Part shown: positions 43,063-52,156 of the stretch, piece by piece | Position numbering within the stretch: position 1 is the first letter of the stretch | Layout: every line of letters starts with the position of its first letter | Assembly (NCBI GenBank): GCA_902493385.1 | Contig: CABUPO010000002.1 | Location: 62,001-126,000 of the forward strand | DNA: 64,000 nucleotides | Source of the DNA: an uncultured Lachnospiraceae bacterium | Lineage (GTDB): Bacteria > Bacillota > Clostridia > Lachnospirales > Lachnospiraceae | Direction of reading: 5' to 3' | Translations under genes and position numbers: made by a program | Notes under the pieces: generated by a model | What the model was told of the DNA's origin: nothing | The model's database searches: none | The model's input: only the letters and a program-made list of their open reading frames with translations

Positions 43063-45180
43063 TTATACTTCAAATAACAAATCACCGTATGTAGGAACAG
43101 GCCAGAAAGATTTTTCGACAATCATTTCTAATTCGTCAATTGGAGTTCTGAGCTCATTCATTGCAGTGCGGATTTCATCCTTGTAGTATACTGCTAAAGG
43201 CTCGCCTTCTGCATAATCGTCAGCTTTATCAGTCTTTTCAATAAGAACTGCAAGAGCCTTCTTTGCATCTGCAAGCAGCGAAGAAGCTTTAACAAGGAGT
43301 TCATTCTGTACAGATACGTCTGCGTCTGAACCTGTAGCGCTAACTGCATTAATGGACTGTGCAAGGCTGGTACAGTATCTGATAACTGCAGGTATATAAA
43401 GCTTTGAGGCCATCTCTATCATTGTGAGAGCTTCTATATGAAGGACTTTTGAGTATGTTTCATAATTAATCTCTTCACGTGCACGGAGTTCTGCTTCGGT
43501 AAATACATTCTGGCGTTCAAACATTGCGACACACTTAGGGTCAAGGTAATAACGCGTTGCGTCAACAGTAGTTTTAATGTTAGGAAGACCTCTTGATTCT
43601 GCTTCGGCAATCCATTCGTCAGAATAACCGTTACCGTTAAAGATAATTCTCTTGTTCTCGGAAAGAGTCTGTCGTATAACCGATTTAACAGCAGTTTCAA
43701 ATGCTTCGCCGCTAAGACCTTCAATCTTATCGTTCATTATGGAAAGAGTGTCTGCAACGATTGAGTTGAGAATTGTATTAGCGCCTGAAATAGACATTGA
43801 TGAAGCTACCATACGGAATTCAAATTTGTTTCCTGTAAATGCAAACGGCGACGTACGGTTTCTGTCGGTTGCATCTTTTCTGAAGTTTGGAAGAGTGGAA
43901 ACGCCCGTATCCATCTTGCCGCCTCTGATGCTTGCAGTTGCTTCGCCGTTATTAATAATCTGTTCAACAATATCCTCAAGCTGTTCTCCAAGGAATATTG
44001 AAATAATTGCGGGAGGAGCTTCATTAGCGCCGAGTCTGTGGTCATTTCCCGCACATGCAGCTGACAGCCTTAAAAGAGGGGCGTATTCATTGACAGCCTT
44101 GATTACTGCGCTGAGCATGTAAAGGAACATAAGATTGTTATGAGGCTCTTTGCCTGGGTCTAACATGTTGATTCCTGTATCAGTAACGATAGACCAGTTG
44201 TCATGCTTGCCGGAACCGTTGACGCCTGCAAAAGGTTTTTCGTGCAGTATACATTCGAGTCCGTGTCTTCTTGCAACCTTTCTCATAGTCTCCATAACAA
44301 GCTGGTTATGGTCTGTTGCAATATTGGCAGTAGAATATATTGGAGCCATCTCGTGCTGTGCAGGAGCAACCTCATTATGCTGTGTTTTGGCAAGAATACC
44401 AAGCTTCCATAATTCAATATTAAGCTCATTCATATAAGAAGCAATTTTTTCTCTTATGGAACCAAAGTAATGGTCGTCAAGCTCCTGTCCTTTTGGCGGC
44501 ATTGCTCCGAAAAGTGTTCTTCCTGAAAAAATAAGATCGTCACGCTTAAGAAATTTCTCTCTGCTTATAAGGAAATATTCCTGCTCAGGTCCGACTGAAC
44601 AGTTGACCTTTTTAACATCTTTATAGCCGAAAAGCCTTGCAGTATGTGTTGCCTGCTTGCTTATTGCTTCCATTGAGCGAAGAAGAGGAGTTTTCTTGTC
44701 AAGCGCTTCTCCTGTGTATGAACAGAAAGCCGTTGGAATGCAAAGAGTTACGCCGGCGGCATCCTCACGAAGGAAAGCGGGAGAAGTAATATCCCATGCA
44801 GTATATCCTCTTGCTTCAAAAGTAGCTCGAAGACCTCCTGAAGGGAATGAAGAAGCATCAGGTTCTCCTTTTATAAGCTCTTTACCGGAAAACTCAAGAA
44901 TTGCATCGCTTTCAGACTGTGCGCTGAGGAATGAATCATGTTTTTCAGCAGTGATTCCTGTCATTGGCTGGAACCAGTGCGTATAATGAGTAGCTCCCCT
45001 CTCAACAGCCCACTCCTTCATTGCATGAGCGATTACATTAGCGATTGTGATATCAAGTTCTCCTCCGTTTTCTACAATTTCTTTAAAAGAAGAGTAGACT
45101 TTTTTTGGGAGACGTTCCTGCATAACCTTGTCGTTAAATACATCAGTTGCAAATACCTGCTTAAGTATGTTGTTCTCCAT
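43063..45180 (-). CDS. glnN: Glutamine synthetase type III
   Basis: 705 residues, the length of the GSIII class (versus about 450 for GSI). It begins with the GSIII-specific N-terminal domain and has HWFQPMTG, EKHDSF, GPEQEYFLI, AQHEMAP, GVNGSGKHDNWS and NRTSPFAFTGNKFEFR. It forms glutamine from glutamate, ammonium and ATP as a large double-ring oligomer. A structured 5' leader (45181-45320) may add nitrogen control. The minus-strand dacF gene upstream is 189 bp away. Confidence 0.96.
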   Translation of the reverse strand: MENNILKQVFATDVFNDKVMQERLPKKVYSSFKEIVENGGELDITIANVIAHAMKEWAVERGATHYTHWFQPMTGITAEKHDSFLSAQSESDAILEFSGKELIKGEPDASSFPSGGLRATFEARGYTAWDITSPAFLREDAAGVTLCIPTAFCSYTGEALDKKTPLLRSMEAISKQATHTARLFGYKDVKKVNCSVGPEQEYFLISREKFLKRDDLIFSGRTLFGAMPPKGQELDDHYFGSIREKIASYMNELNIELWKLGILAKTQHNEVAPAQHEMAPIYSTANIATDHNQLVMETMRKVARRHGLECILHEKPFAGVNGSGKHDNWSIVTDTGINMLDPGKEPHNNLMFLYMLSAVIKAVNEYAPLLRLSAACAGNDHRLGANEAPPAIISIFLGEQLEDIVEQIINNGEATASIRGGKMDTGVSTLPNFRKDATDRNRTSPFAFTGNKFEFRMVASSMSISGANTILNSIVADTLSIMNDKIEGLSGEAFETAVKSVIRQTLSENKRIIFNGNGYSDEWIAEAESRGLPNIKTTVDATRYYLDPKCVAMFERQNVFTEAELRAREEINYETYSKVLHIEALTMIEMASKLYIPAVIRYCTSLAQSINAVSATGSDADVSVQNELLVKASSLLADAKKALAVLIEKTDKADDYAEGEPLAVYYKDEIRTAMNELRTPIDELEMIVEKSFWPVPTYGDLLFEV

Positions 45181-45230
45181 AATAACCTTTCCTTTCTATA
45201 ATATTCTTTTATGTAGTTGCCATATAAAAT

Positions 45231-45302
45231 AAAAAATGCCCTAGCAGAAAGCTTGTTCCCATATGGTGCAGTTACGCTTTCTCTGGACATCATTGTCAAC
45301 GT
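45231..45302 (-). promoter_or_regulatory. Possible structured leader of glnN
   Basis: On the minus strand a GACGT/ATGTC hairpin is followed by AGAAAGC and GCTTTCT arms around 23 nt, then GCTAGGGCA and a T6 run. It resembles an attenuation leader, but the T-run is 9 nt beyond the stem. It matches no riboswitch I know. Confidence 0.3.
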
Positions 45303-45369
45303 CTATACATTACCACAATACATATGAAAGATAAAGAGAAAAAAGTATAAAAAATAAATAAATATAATA

Positions 45370-46656
45370 TTAATGCTGGCAGAGAAACAGTGAAAGCAGT
45401 CTGCCTGCGTAATCAGAAAGATTTACATTTTCTGCGTTTTCAGACGAATATACGGGATATTCGTTTACTAACTCATCATTTACATACAGCGTGGCAGCGC
45501 CGACTATTTCGCCCTCTGCAACAGGAAGACGGATGCTTTTTGGAATGTCAAGCTTAAGGCGTGCGTTATCGCCGTCGCATAAAAGTACGCTGCATTCTGC
45601 GTCAAATTTTATATTAACTGATTTTTTGCTTCCGGGTGACATTCCATGCGCGTCAGTTACGCTTACCGGATTAAGTTTAATTGTACCAGTGGGCTCGCCT
45701 GATGAATATGTACCGGATAAAAGCGTGTAATAGTTGAAATTATCGAAGCCGTAGTTCATAAGCGCAGTTGTGTCTGACCATTTGTATGATTTATGAGGAG
45801 GCCATCCGCAGGCGAGCACCGCGCTTGCAAGAGTTATGTCTCCACGTTTTGCGGCGCCTGCAAAGCAGTAGCCGGCGTCTCCTGTAAAGCCTGTTTTCAC
45901 GCCAAGAGCGCCCTCGTACATTTTAAGAAATGCATCATGATTATATACTGAAAAGGTTCTTTTTTTTGATACATCGGTAAATGTATATGAATCCGTTGAG
46001 ATTATTTTAAGAAATTCCGGGTTATTAATTGCATATGCAGTTATAAGGCATAGTTCGCGTGCAGTTGTATAGTGGCCTTCGGCATCAAGCCCGTTTGGCG
46101 TGACAAAATGAGTTGATGAAAGCCCAAGCTCAGAAGCCTTGTTGTTCATAAGCTGGGCAAAGCCTTCTTTGCTTCCGCCTATATGCTCGGCGATAGCTAC
46201 GGCAGTGTCGTTATGTGATTCTAACATAAGCGAATACAAAAGGTCTTTTAATATGTACTGCTCGCCCTCGCATATATTAAGCTGTACGTCGGGCATTGAC
46301 GCGGCATATGATGATACATTTACAATAGAATCCAAATCGCCAAGCTCGAGCGCAAGTATGCACGTCATTATTTTGGTGGTACTTGCCATAGGAAGAGGCG
46401 CATCAGCGTCTTTTGAATATAATACGCGACCGCTTCCGGCGTCTATAAGGCAGCAGGCTTTTGAATAAAGCTTTATTGCTCCATCAGTCTTTTTGGCGCT
46501 TATCTGGGGTGTGATATCTATATCCGACGGATTTTCTTCATGTATTTCGGGAAGAGTATATTGTTCTATATAATATGAGCTGCGGTTAAACATTACGTTG
46601 CATAACACTGAAATTGATATCAGAGTACATATAATACTTATGATTTTTGAAAGCAT
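45370..46656 (-). CDS. dacF: D-alanyl-D-alanine carboxypeptidase (DacF-like PBP)
   Basis: 428 residues. An N-terminal membrane or signal segment (about 3-23), then the S11 peptidase domain with active-site ASTTK (SxxK), SHN (SxN) and KTG (VKTGFTG), followed by a C-terminal beta-domain (from about 305). The enzyme trims the terminal D-Ala from peptidoglycan stem peptides. In clostridia such PBPs act in vegetative growth or sporulation; the exact role cannot be told. The ribosome site is weak. It is divergent from the decarboxylase operon. Confidence 0.9.
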   Translation of the reverse strand: MLSKIISIICTLISISVLCNVMFNRSSYYIEQYTLPEIHEENPSDIDITPQISAKKTDGAIKLYSKACCLIDAGSGRVLYSKDADAPLPMASTTKIMTCILALELGDLDSIVNVSSYAASMPDVQLNICEGEQYILKDLLYSLMLESHNDTAVAIAEHIGGSKEGFAQLMNNKASELGLSSTHFVTPNGLDAEGHYTTARELCLITAYAINNPEFLKIISTDSYTFTDVSKKRTFSVYNHDAFLKMYEGALGVKTGFTGDAGYCFAGAAKRGDITLASAVLACGWPPHKSYKWSDTTALMNYGFDNFNYYTLLSGTYSSGEPTGTIKLNPVSVTDAHGMSPGSKKSVNIKFDAECSVLLCDGDNARLKLDIPKSIRLPVAEGEIVGAATLYVNDELVNEYPVYSSENAENVNLSDYAGRLLSLFLCQH

Positions 46657-46744
46657 ATTGTCAGTCTTGTATATGTTTTTATGTAATAATATGCCGCAGT
46701 ATAAAACTTTATGATTATTTGTTAAATTAATGACAATATTATTA

Positions 46745-46773
46745 TTGCTTTTTTCCTCTAAAAGATATAGAAT
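46745..46773 (+). promoter_or_regulatory. Promoter of the decarboxylase operon
   Basis: TTGCTT and TAGAAT separated by 17 bp, 49 bp before the start at 46823. Confidence 0.55.
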
Positions 46774-46822
46774 ATATCCTGAGAAAAATTGTTATAACAT
46801 TATAATACATGGAGGTCTGATA

Positions 46823-48229
46823 ATGAGCAATGAAGCAAAGTTGTCTGCAAGAGAAAGAATTGAAGCGCTTGTAGACGCAAACAGTTTTGTTGAAATTGGC
46901 GCTCTTATTACTAAGAGAAGCACAGATTTCAATATGCAGGAAAAGTCAGTTCCTGGCGACGGAGTTGTTACAGGATATGGCTTGATTGACGGCAGTGTTG
47001 TATATGTATACAGTCAGGACGCTGCGCTGATCGGCGGATCAATTGGCGAGATGCATGCTAAGAAGATTTGCAATATGTATGATATGGCTATGAAAGCTGG
47101 CGCTCCTGTAATCGGTCTTATTGATTGTGCAGGGTTAAGGCTTCAGGAGGCTACCGACGCTCTATGCGGATTTGGTAACATTTATGCAAAGAAAGTAGAA
47201 GCGTCTGGACTGATTCCGCAGATTTCAGCTGTATTTGGTACATGCGGAGGAGGTCTTGCAGTTTCATCCGTACTTAGTGATTTTACATTTATGGAAAGCG
47301 GTGCAAAGCTTTTTGTTAATTCGCCTAACGCACTCTGCGGTAATTATACTGATAAGTGTGATACGAGCGGAGCTGATTTCCAGAGCACGGCTAATACGGT
47401 TGATTTTGTATGTGAAGGAGAAGCTGAGCTTATTTCCAAGATAAGAGATTTTGTTTCATATCTTCCTGCTAACTGCGAGGATATGGCAATCAGTGAGTGC
47501 GAAGACGACCTTAATCGTCTTGTGCCTGAATTTGCAGCAGATTATGCTGACCCTGCAAAGGCGCTTTCCGATATCTCTGACGGAGGAAGGTTCGTAGAGG
47601 TTAAGTCAGGATATGCAAAAGAGATGGTTACAGGCTTTATTAAGCTTAATGGAATGACAATAGGCGCCGTTGCCAATAGAAGCGCTGTGCTTGATGACGC
47701 CGGAAAGGCTTCTGAAGTATTTGCGCCTGTACTTACTACAGCAGGATGCGGTAAAGCAGAAGATTTCATATATTATTGTGATTCATTTTGTATCCCTGTT
47801 CTTACTCTTACTAATGTAACAGGATATGCTGCTACAGTTGAAGAAGAAAAGACAATTGCAGCGGCTGCAGCCAAGCTTACGGCAGCTTTTGTTAATTCTG
47901 ATGTTCCAAAGGTTAATCTCATTACGGACAAGGCTTACGGAACAGCCTATGTTTCTATGAACTCCAAGCACATTGGAGCTGATATGGTATTTGCGCTTAA
48001 AGGCGCTGAAATTGGAGTGATGGATTCTAAGAGCGCTGCAAAAATTATGTATGCAGACGAGATTAGCGCCGCTTCTGATAAGACAGCGTTTATTGATGAA
48101 AAGGCTGCAGAATATGCCAGACTTCAGTCAGGTGCCGCACAGGCTGCACAGAGAGGGTATGTAGATGTAATTATTGAGCCTGAATCTGTACGTAAGCAGC
48201 TTGTATATGCATTTGAGATGTTATATTAA
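46823..48229 (+). CDS. Acyl-CoA-type carboxyltransferase subunit (MmdA/12S-like)
   Basis: 468 residues from the ATG at 46823 after GGAGG. It has the crotonase-fold carboxyltransferase pair: N-half (ARERIEALVD, GDGVVTGYGLIDG, GTCGGGLAVSS) and C-half (AKEMVTGFIKLNGMTIGAVAN, LTNVTGYA, KAYGTAYVSMNSKHIGADMVFA). The closest families are methylmalonyl-CoA decarboxylase alpha, the 12S subunit of transcarboxylase, and PccB/AccD5-type subunits. It moves carboxyl groups between an acyl-CoA and biotin. It is shorter than the usual about 510 residues. It is first in a five-gene run with OadG, BCCP, OadB and OadA. No biotin carboxylase gene is present, so decarboxylation or transcarboxylation rather than ATP-driven carboxylation is likely. 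Confidence 0.85.
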   Translation: MSNEAKLSARERIEALVDANSFVEIGALITKRSTDFNMQEKSVPGDGVVTGYGLIDGSVVYVYSQDAALIGGSIGEMHAKKICNMYDMAMKAGAPVIGLIDCAGLRLQEATDALCGFGNIYAKKVEASGLIPQISAVFGTCGGGLAVSSVLSDFTFMESGAKLFVNSPNALCGNYTDKCDTSGADFQSTANTVDFVCEGEAELISKIRDFVSYLPANCEDMAISECEDDLNRLVPEFAADYADPAKALSDISDGGRFVEVKSGYAKEMVTGFIKLNGMTIGAVANRSAVLDDAGKASEVFAPVLTTAGCGKAEDFIYYCDSFCIPVLTLTNVTGYAATVEEEKTIAAAAAKLTAAFVNSDVPKVNLITDKAYGTAYVSMNSKHIGADMVFALKGAEIGVMDSKSAAKIMYADEISAASDKTAFIDEKAAEYARLQSGAAQAAQRGYVDVIIEPESVRKQLVYAFEMLY

Positions 48230-48246
48230 TTATAAGGAGAGGCATT

Positions 48247-48993
48247 ATGAAAAAAAGATTATTATCGATTCTTTCAATATTTGCCTGCTTTTGCGCTTTA
48301 TTTATTTTTCAGTCAGCGCCGGTAAGCCGTGCAGCGGATTATGAATATACGGCGGAGGATTTTTCGGGATACACGAATCAGTGGATTGAATTGTGGCTCG
48401 CCGGAGATTTGTCTGCTCTTGAGGATTTTAATCAGCAGTATGAAAGCGCCGGTATGAATGTTGTATATGACATTACTGAGGATGCTTATAAAGCGGAGCT
48501 TGACAAAGTAGGTGAACTTAATGAATACGGCGAAGCAGTATGTACTACGGAAGACAATATTGTTACAGTATCTCAGAAGGTTGACTGTACCAAAAAGGAT
48601 GCCGAGTTTAAGTTTTCCTGGGATATGACTTCCGGCCAGATTACATGGGCTGTAGACATAGAGGCTTCTATTGGAGAAGCTGTTGCAAAAGCCGGACTCA
48701 ATACAGTATTAGGTATGGGTACAGTATTTATTGTACTGATATTTATATCATTTGTTATTTCATTGTTTGTATTGTTCTCAAGGGATAAGAAGAAAAAAGC
48801 AGAAGCAGAAGAGGCGGATGAAGAAGAGGTTTCAGACGTTTTGGATACTGTTGTTTCAGACGGTACAGATGATGATGAAATCGCTGCAGTAATTGCAGCG
48901 GCAGTTGCAGCTTATGAAGCGGATACGGAAAGCTATGAGGTTCCGGCTGATGGACTCTTTGTCCGTTCAATAAAAAAAAGAGGAATGAATTAA
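48247..48993 (+). CDS. oadG: OadG-type gamma subunit with extracytoplasmic N-terminal domain
   Basis: 248 residues after AAGGAGAGG. A signal peptide (about 1-30) leads to an extracytoplasmic alpha/beta domain (about 35-155) resembling DUF3887-type domains, then one membrane helix (VLGMGTVFIVLIFISFVISLFVL, about 158-180) and an acidic cytoplasmic tail ending in a DDDEIAAVIAAAVAAYEA helix typical of gamma subunits. Gamma subunits tie the carboxyltransferase to the membrane beta subunit. Classical OadG is about 80 residues, so the N-terminal domain is a large addition. It is 17 bp after the carboxyltransferase. Confidence 0.78.
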   Translation: MKKRLLSILSIFACFCALFIFQSAPVSRAADYEYTAEDFSGYTNQWIELWLAGDLSALEDFNQQYESAGMNVVYDITEDAYKAELDKVGELNEYGEAVCTTEDNIVTVSQKVDCTKKDAEFKFSWDMTSGQITWAVDIEASIGEAVAKAGLNTVLGMGTVFIVLIFISFVISLFVLFSRDKKKKAEAEEADEEEVSDVLDTVVSDGTDDDEIAAVIAAAVAAYEADTESYEVPADGLFVRSIKKRGMN

Positions 48994-49006
48994 GGAGGAT
49001 ATTTTA

Positions 49007-49372
49007 ATGAAAACTTATACAATTACCGTTAATGGAAATGTTTATGATGTTACAGTTGAAGAAGGAGCAGGAGCAGGAGCAGTAGCAGCTCCGGCTGCAG
49101 CACAGGCTCCAAAGGCAGCGCCTGCACCAAAGAAGGCAGTTTCCACAGGAGCAGCAGGAGCGGTTAAGGTTGCAGCGCCTATGCCTGGAAAGATTCTTTC
49201 TGTTAAAGCAAGTGCAGGACAGGCAGTTAAGAGAGGCGAGGTACTTCTTATATTAGAAGCTATGAAAATGGAAAATGAGGTTGTTGCACCACAGGATGGT
49301 ACAGTTGCCAGCATTAATGTTGCAGAGGGTGCGATGGTTGAATCCGGTGATGTTTTAGCTACACTCAATTAA
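49007..49372 (+). CDS. Biotin carboxyl carrier protein
   Basis: 121 residues after AAGGAGG. An N-terminal beta strand region (KTYTITVNGNVYDV), an Ala/Pro-rich flexible linker (about 25-55) and a biotinyl domain with EAMKMEN; Lys87 is the biotinylation site. It carries the carboxyl group between carboxyltransferases and the OadB pump. It is 13 bp after oadG and 36 bp before oadB. Because OadA at 50601 lacks its own biotin domain, this free carrier must serve it in trans. Confidence 0.94.
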   Translation: MKTYTITVNGNVYDVTVEEGAGAGAVAAPAAAQAPKAAPAPKKAVSTGAAGAVKVAAPMPGKILSVKASAGQAVKRGEVLLILEAMKMENEVVAPQDGTVASINVAEGAMVESGDVLATLN

Positions 49373-49408
49373 TTATAGCTGAATATTATAACCGGGAGGT
49401 AATATTAC

Positions 49409-50569
49409 ATGGATTATATTTTAGATACATTAAACAACCTGTGGCATCAGACGGCTTTCGTCAGCCTTGGCTGGGGAAATTATCTGATGATTGCAGTAGC
49501 CTGTCTTTTTCTCTATCTTGCAATTAAAAAGGGATATGAACCGCTTCTTCTTGTTCCGATAGCATTTGGTATGCTTTTGGTTAATATCTATCCTGATATT
49601 ATGGCGGATGGAAGTGAAGGAACAGAAGGATTATTTCATTTCTTCTTCAGGCTTGACGAATGGTCTATTCTTCCTTCTCTGATTTTCCTTGGAGTTGGAG
49701 CGATGACTGACTTTGGACCGCTTATTGCCAATCCAAAGAGTTTCCTTTTAGGAGCGGCGGCACAGTTTGGTATATTTACCGCATACCTTTTAGCAATCGG
49801 AATGGATGCAGTATTCCCTGTGCTTGATTTTAATGATAAAGCAGCGGCCGCTATATCTATTATAGGCGGTGCGGACGGACCTACATCTATTTTCCTTGCC
49901 GGAAAACTTGGACAGACGGCGCTTTTAGGACCAATCGCAGTTGCGGCATATTCATATATGTCCCTGGTTCCAATTATTCAGCCGCCTATTATGAAGCTTC
50001 TGACAACAGAAAAAGAGCGTAAAGTTAAGATGGAGCAGCTTCGTCCGGTATCAAGGCTGGAAAAGATTCTTTTCCCGATTATCGTTACAATTGTTGTAGT
50101 AATGATTCTTCCTACAACTGCTCCGCTTGTCGGTATGCTTATGCTTGGTAATCTGTTCCGTGAATGCGGAGTTGTAAAGCAGCTTGCAGATACTGCGTCA
50201 AATGCACTTATGTATATCGTTGTTATTCTTCTTGGTACGTCAGTTGGTGCAACTACAAGCGCTGAGGCTTTTCTTAAGCCGACAACTATCGCAATCGTTA
50301 TTCTTGGACTTGTTGCATTTGCCGTAGGTACGGCTGCCGGGGTGCTGTTCGGTAAGCTTATGTGCTGGGCAACTAAGGGTAAGGTTAATCCGCTTATTGG
50401 TTCAGCCGGTGTATCAGCTGTTCCGATGGCTGCGCGTGTATCACAGAAGGTTGGTTCTGAGGCAGATCCGACGAACTTCCTGCTTATGCATGCTATGGGA
50501 CCTAACGTTGCCGGAGTTATAGGTACTGCGGTTGCAGCCGGAGTATTTATGGCGATATTTGGAGTATAA
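49409..50569 (+). CDS. oadB: Na+-translocating decarboxylase beta subunit
   Basis: 386 residues after GGGAGG. About ten membrane segments. GGADGPTSIF contains the conserved Asp156, equivalent to the Na+-binding Asp of OadB/GcdB, and GSAGVSAVPMAARV and NVAGVIGTAVAAG are family blocks. It decarboxylates carboxybiotin and exports Na+. It follows the carrier protein in the operon. The same beta subunit family serves oxaloacetate, methylmalonyl-CoA and glutaconyl-CoA decarboxylases, so it does not by itself tell the substrate. Confidence 0.95.
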   Translation: MDYILDTLNNLWHQTAFVSLGWGNYLMIAVACLFLYLAIKKGYEPLLLVPIAFGMLLVNIYPDIMADGSEGTEGLFHFFFRLDEWSILPSLIFLGVGAMTDFGPLIANPKSFLLGAAAQFGIFTAYLLAIGMDAVFPVLDFNDKAAAAISIIGGADGPTSIFLAGKLGQTALLGPIAVAAYSYMSLVPIIQPPIMKLLTTEKERKVKMEQLRPVSRLEKILFPIIVTIVVVMILPTTAPLVGMLMLGNLFRECGVVKQLADTASNALMYIVVILLGTSVGATTSAEAFLKPTTIAIVILGLVAFAVGTAAGVLFGKLMCWATKGKVNPLIGSAGVSAVPMAARVSQKVGSEADPTNFLLMHAMGPNVAGVIGTAVAAGVFMAIFGV

Positions 50570-50600
50570 TTATTATTTTAATATTTTTTAGGAGGTAAGA

Positions 50601-52028
50601 ATGATGGCCGAAGAAAAAAGACCGGTTAAAATTACTGAAACCATACTTCGTGACGCGCATCAGTCTCTGATTGCTACAAGAATGACAACAGAGCAGATGC
50701 TGCCAATCATTGATAAGATGGATAAAGTTGGATATCACTCTGTAGAGTGCTGGGGTGGAGCTACTTTTGACGCATCACTCAGATTTCTTAAGGAAGATCC
50801 TTGGGAGAGGCTTCGTAAGCTTCGTGCTGGATTTAAGAATACAAAGCTTCAGATGCTTTTCAGAGGACAGAATATCCTTGGATACAGTCACTATCCTGAT
50901 GATGTAGTTGAATATTTTGTTCAGAAGTCAATATCAAATGGTATCGATATAATAAGAATATTTGACTGCCTTAATGATATCCGTAATCTTCAGACTGCTG
51001 TAGACGCTACTAACAGATTTAAGAAGCAGGAAGGAAGAGGACATGCACAGGTTGCTCTTTCTTATACATTAGGAGAAGCATATACTCTTGATTACTGGAG
51101 AAATATTGCGCGTCAGATTGAAGAGATGGGTGCAGATTCAATCTGTATTAAGGATATGGCGGGACTTTTGGTTCCTTATGAAGCTACCAAGCTTGTAAAG
51201 GCGCTTAAAGAAGGTACTAAGCTTCCTATACAGCTTCATACACATTATACATCGGGTGTTGCTTCAATGACATATATGAAGGCAGTTGAAGCAGGATGCG
51301 ACATTATTGATACTGCAATGTCTCCATTGTCAATGGGAACAAGCCAGCCTGCAACAGAGGTTATGGCTAAGACATTTGAGGGAACGCCTTATGATCCTGA
51401 ATTTGATCAGAATCTTCTTGCTGAGATTGCTGATTACTTCAAGCCTATGCGTGAAGAGTGGATTCAGAGCGGACGTTACAGCACTAAGGTTATGGGTGTT
51501 AATATTAACACTCTTCGTTATCAGGTTCCGGGCGGAATGCTCAGCAACCTTGTTTCACAGCTGGCTGAGATGAAGCAGGAGGATAAGTTTGACGAAGTTC
51601 TTGAGGAAGTTCCAAGAGTTCGTAAGGACTTTGGCGAGCCGCCTCTTGTTACACCGTCAAGTCAGATTGTCGGAACACAGGCAGTACTGAACGTTGTTCT
51701 TGGCGAGCGTTATAAGCAGTTTACTAAAGAAAGCCGTGATCTTCTTGCGGGCAAATATGGACAGACAGTTAAGCCTATGAATCCTGAGGTTCAGAAGAAG
51801 GCGCTTGGTGATACAAAGCCTATCACATATCGTCCTGCTGATGATTTGGAGCCGGGACTTCAGAAGTTTGAAGAAGAATGCAAGCAGTGGAAGAGACAGG
51901 ATGAAGATGTGCTTTCATATGCTCTGTTCCCTAAGGTTGCTACAGAATTTTTTGAGTATCGCGATACACAGGCAAGCGGAGTTGATTCAACCTTAGCTGA
52001 TAAGAATGATAAGGTCTATCCGGTATAA
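50601..52028 (+). CDS. oadA: Oxaloacetate decarboxylase alpha / pyruvate carboxyltransferase subunit
   Basis: 475 residues; ATG at 50601 or 50604, both served by GGAGG. An HMGL-like TIM barrel (ETILRDAHQSLIATRMT with metal-binding Asp; LHTHYTSGVASM metal His pair; CIKDMAGL) is followed by the PYC/OADA conserved domain (about 300-460). It lacks the C-terminal biotin domain of classical OadA, like the 5S subunit of transcarboxylase. It transfers a carboxyl group between oxaloacetate/pyruvate and biotin. It is last in the operon and followed by a strong terminator. Confidence 0.93.
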   Translation: MMAEEKRPVKITETILRDAHQSLIATRMTTEQMLPIIDKMDKVGYHSVECWGGATFDASLRFLKEDPWERLRKLRAGFKNTKLQMLFRGQNILGYSHYPDDVVEYFVQKSISNGIDIIRIFDCLNDIRNLQTAVDATNRFKKQEGRGHAQVALSYTLGEAYTLDYWRNIARQIEEMGADSICIKDMAGLLVPYEATKLVKALKEGTKLPIQLHTHYTSGVASMTYMKAVEAGCDIIDTAMSPLSMGTSQPATEVMAKTFEGTPYDPEFDQNLLAEIADYFKPMREEWIQSGRYSTKVMGVNINTLRYQVPGGMLSNLVSQLAEMKQEDKFDEVLEEVPRVRKDFGEPPLVTPSSQIVGTQAVLNVVLGERYKQFTKESRDLLAGKYGQTVKPMNPEVQKKALGDTKPITYRPADDLEPGLQKFEEECKQWKRQDEDVLSYALFPKVATEFFEYRDTQASGVDSTLADKNDKVYPV

Positions 52029-52061
52029 GACTGTTTAAGTACGGAATACTTATATAATAAT

Positions 52062-52104
52062 ACCGTCTGCATTGGTGATTTTACTAATGCAGACGGTGTT
52101 TTTT
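52062..52104 (+). terminator. Terminator of the decarboxylase operon
   Basis: ACCGTCTGCATT pairs perfectly with AATGCAGACGGT, followed by GTTTTTT. Confidence 0.92.
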
Positions 52105-52156
52105 GTTCCTGTGTCTGTCATGCGGAGCACAGAGTTTATCAGTTGAAAAATATAAG

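Noticed and set aside
43652..44122. 156-codon plus-strand ORF inside glnN
   Set aside because: Shadow of the glnN reading frame; composition and lack of start signal argue against coding.
45181..45320. glnA-type glutamine riboswitch before glnN
   Set aside because: The leader does not show the conserved core of that cyanobacterial class; kept only as an unassigned structured leader.
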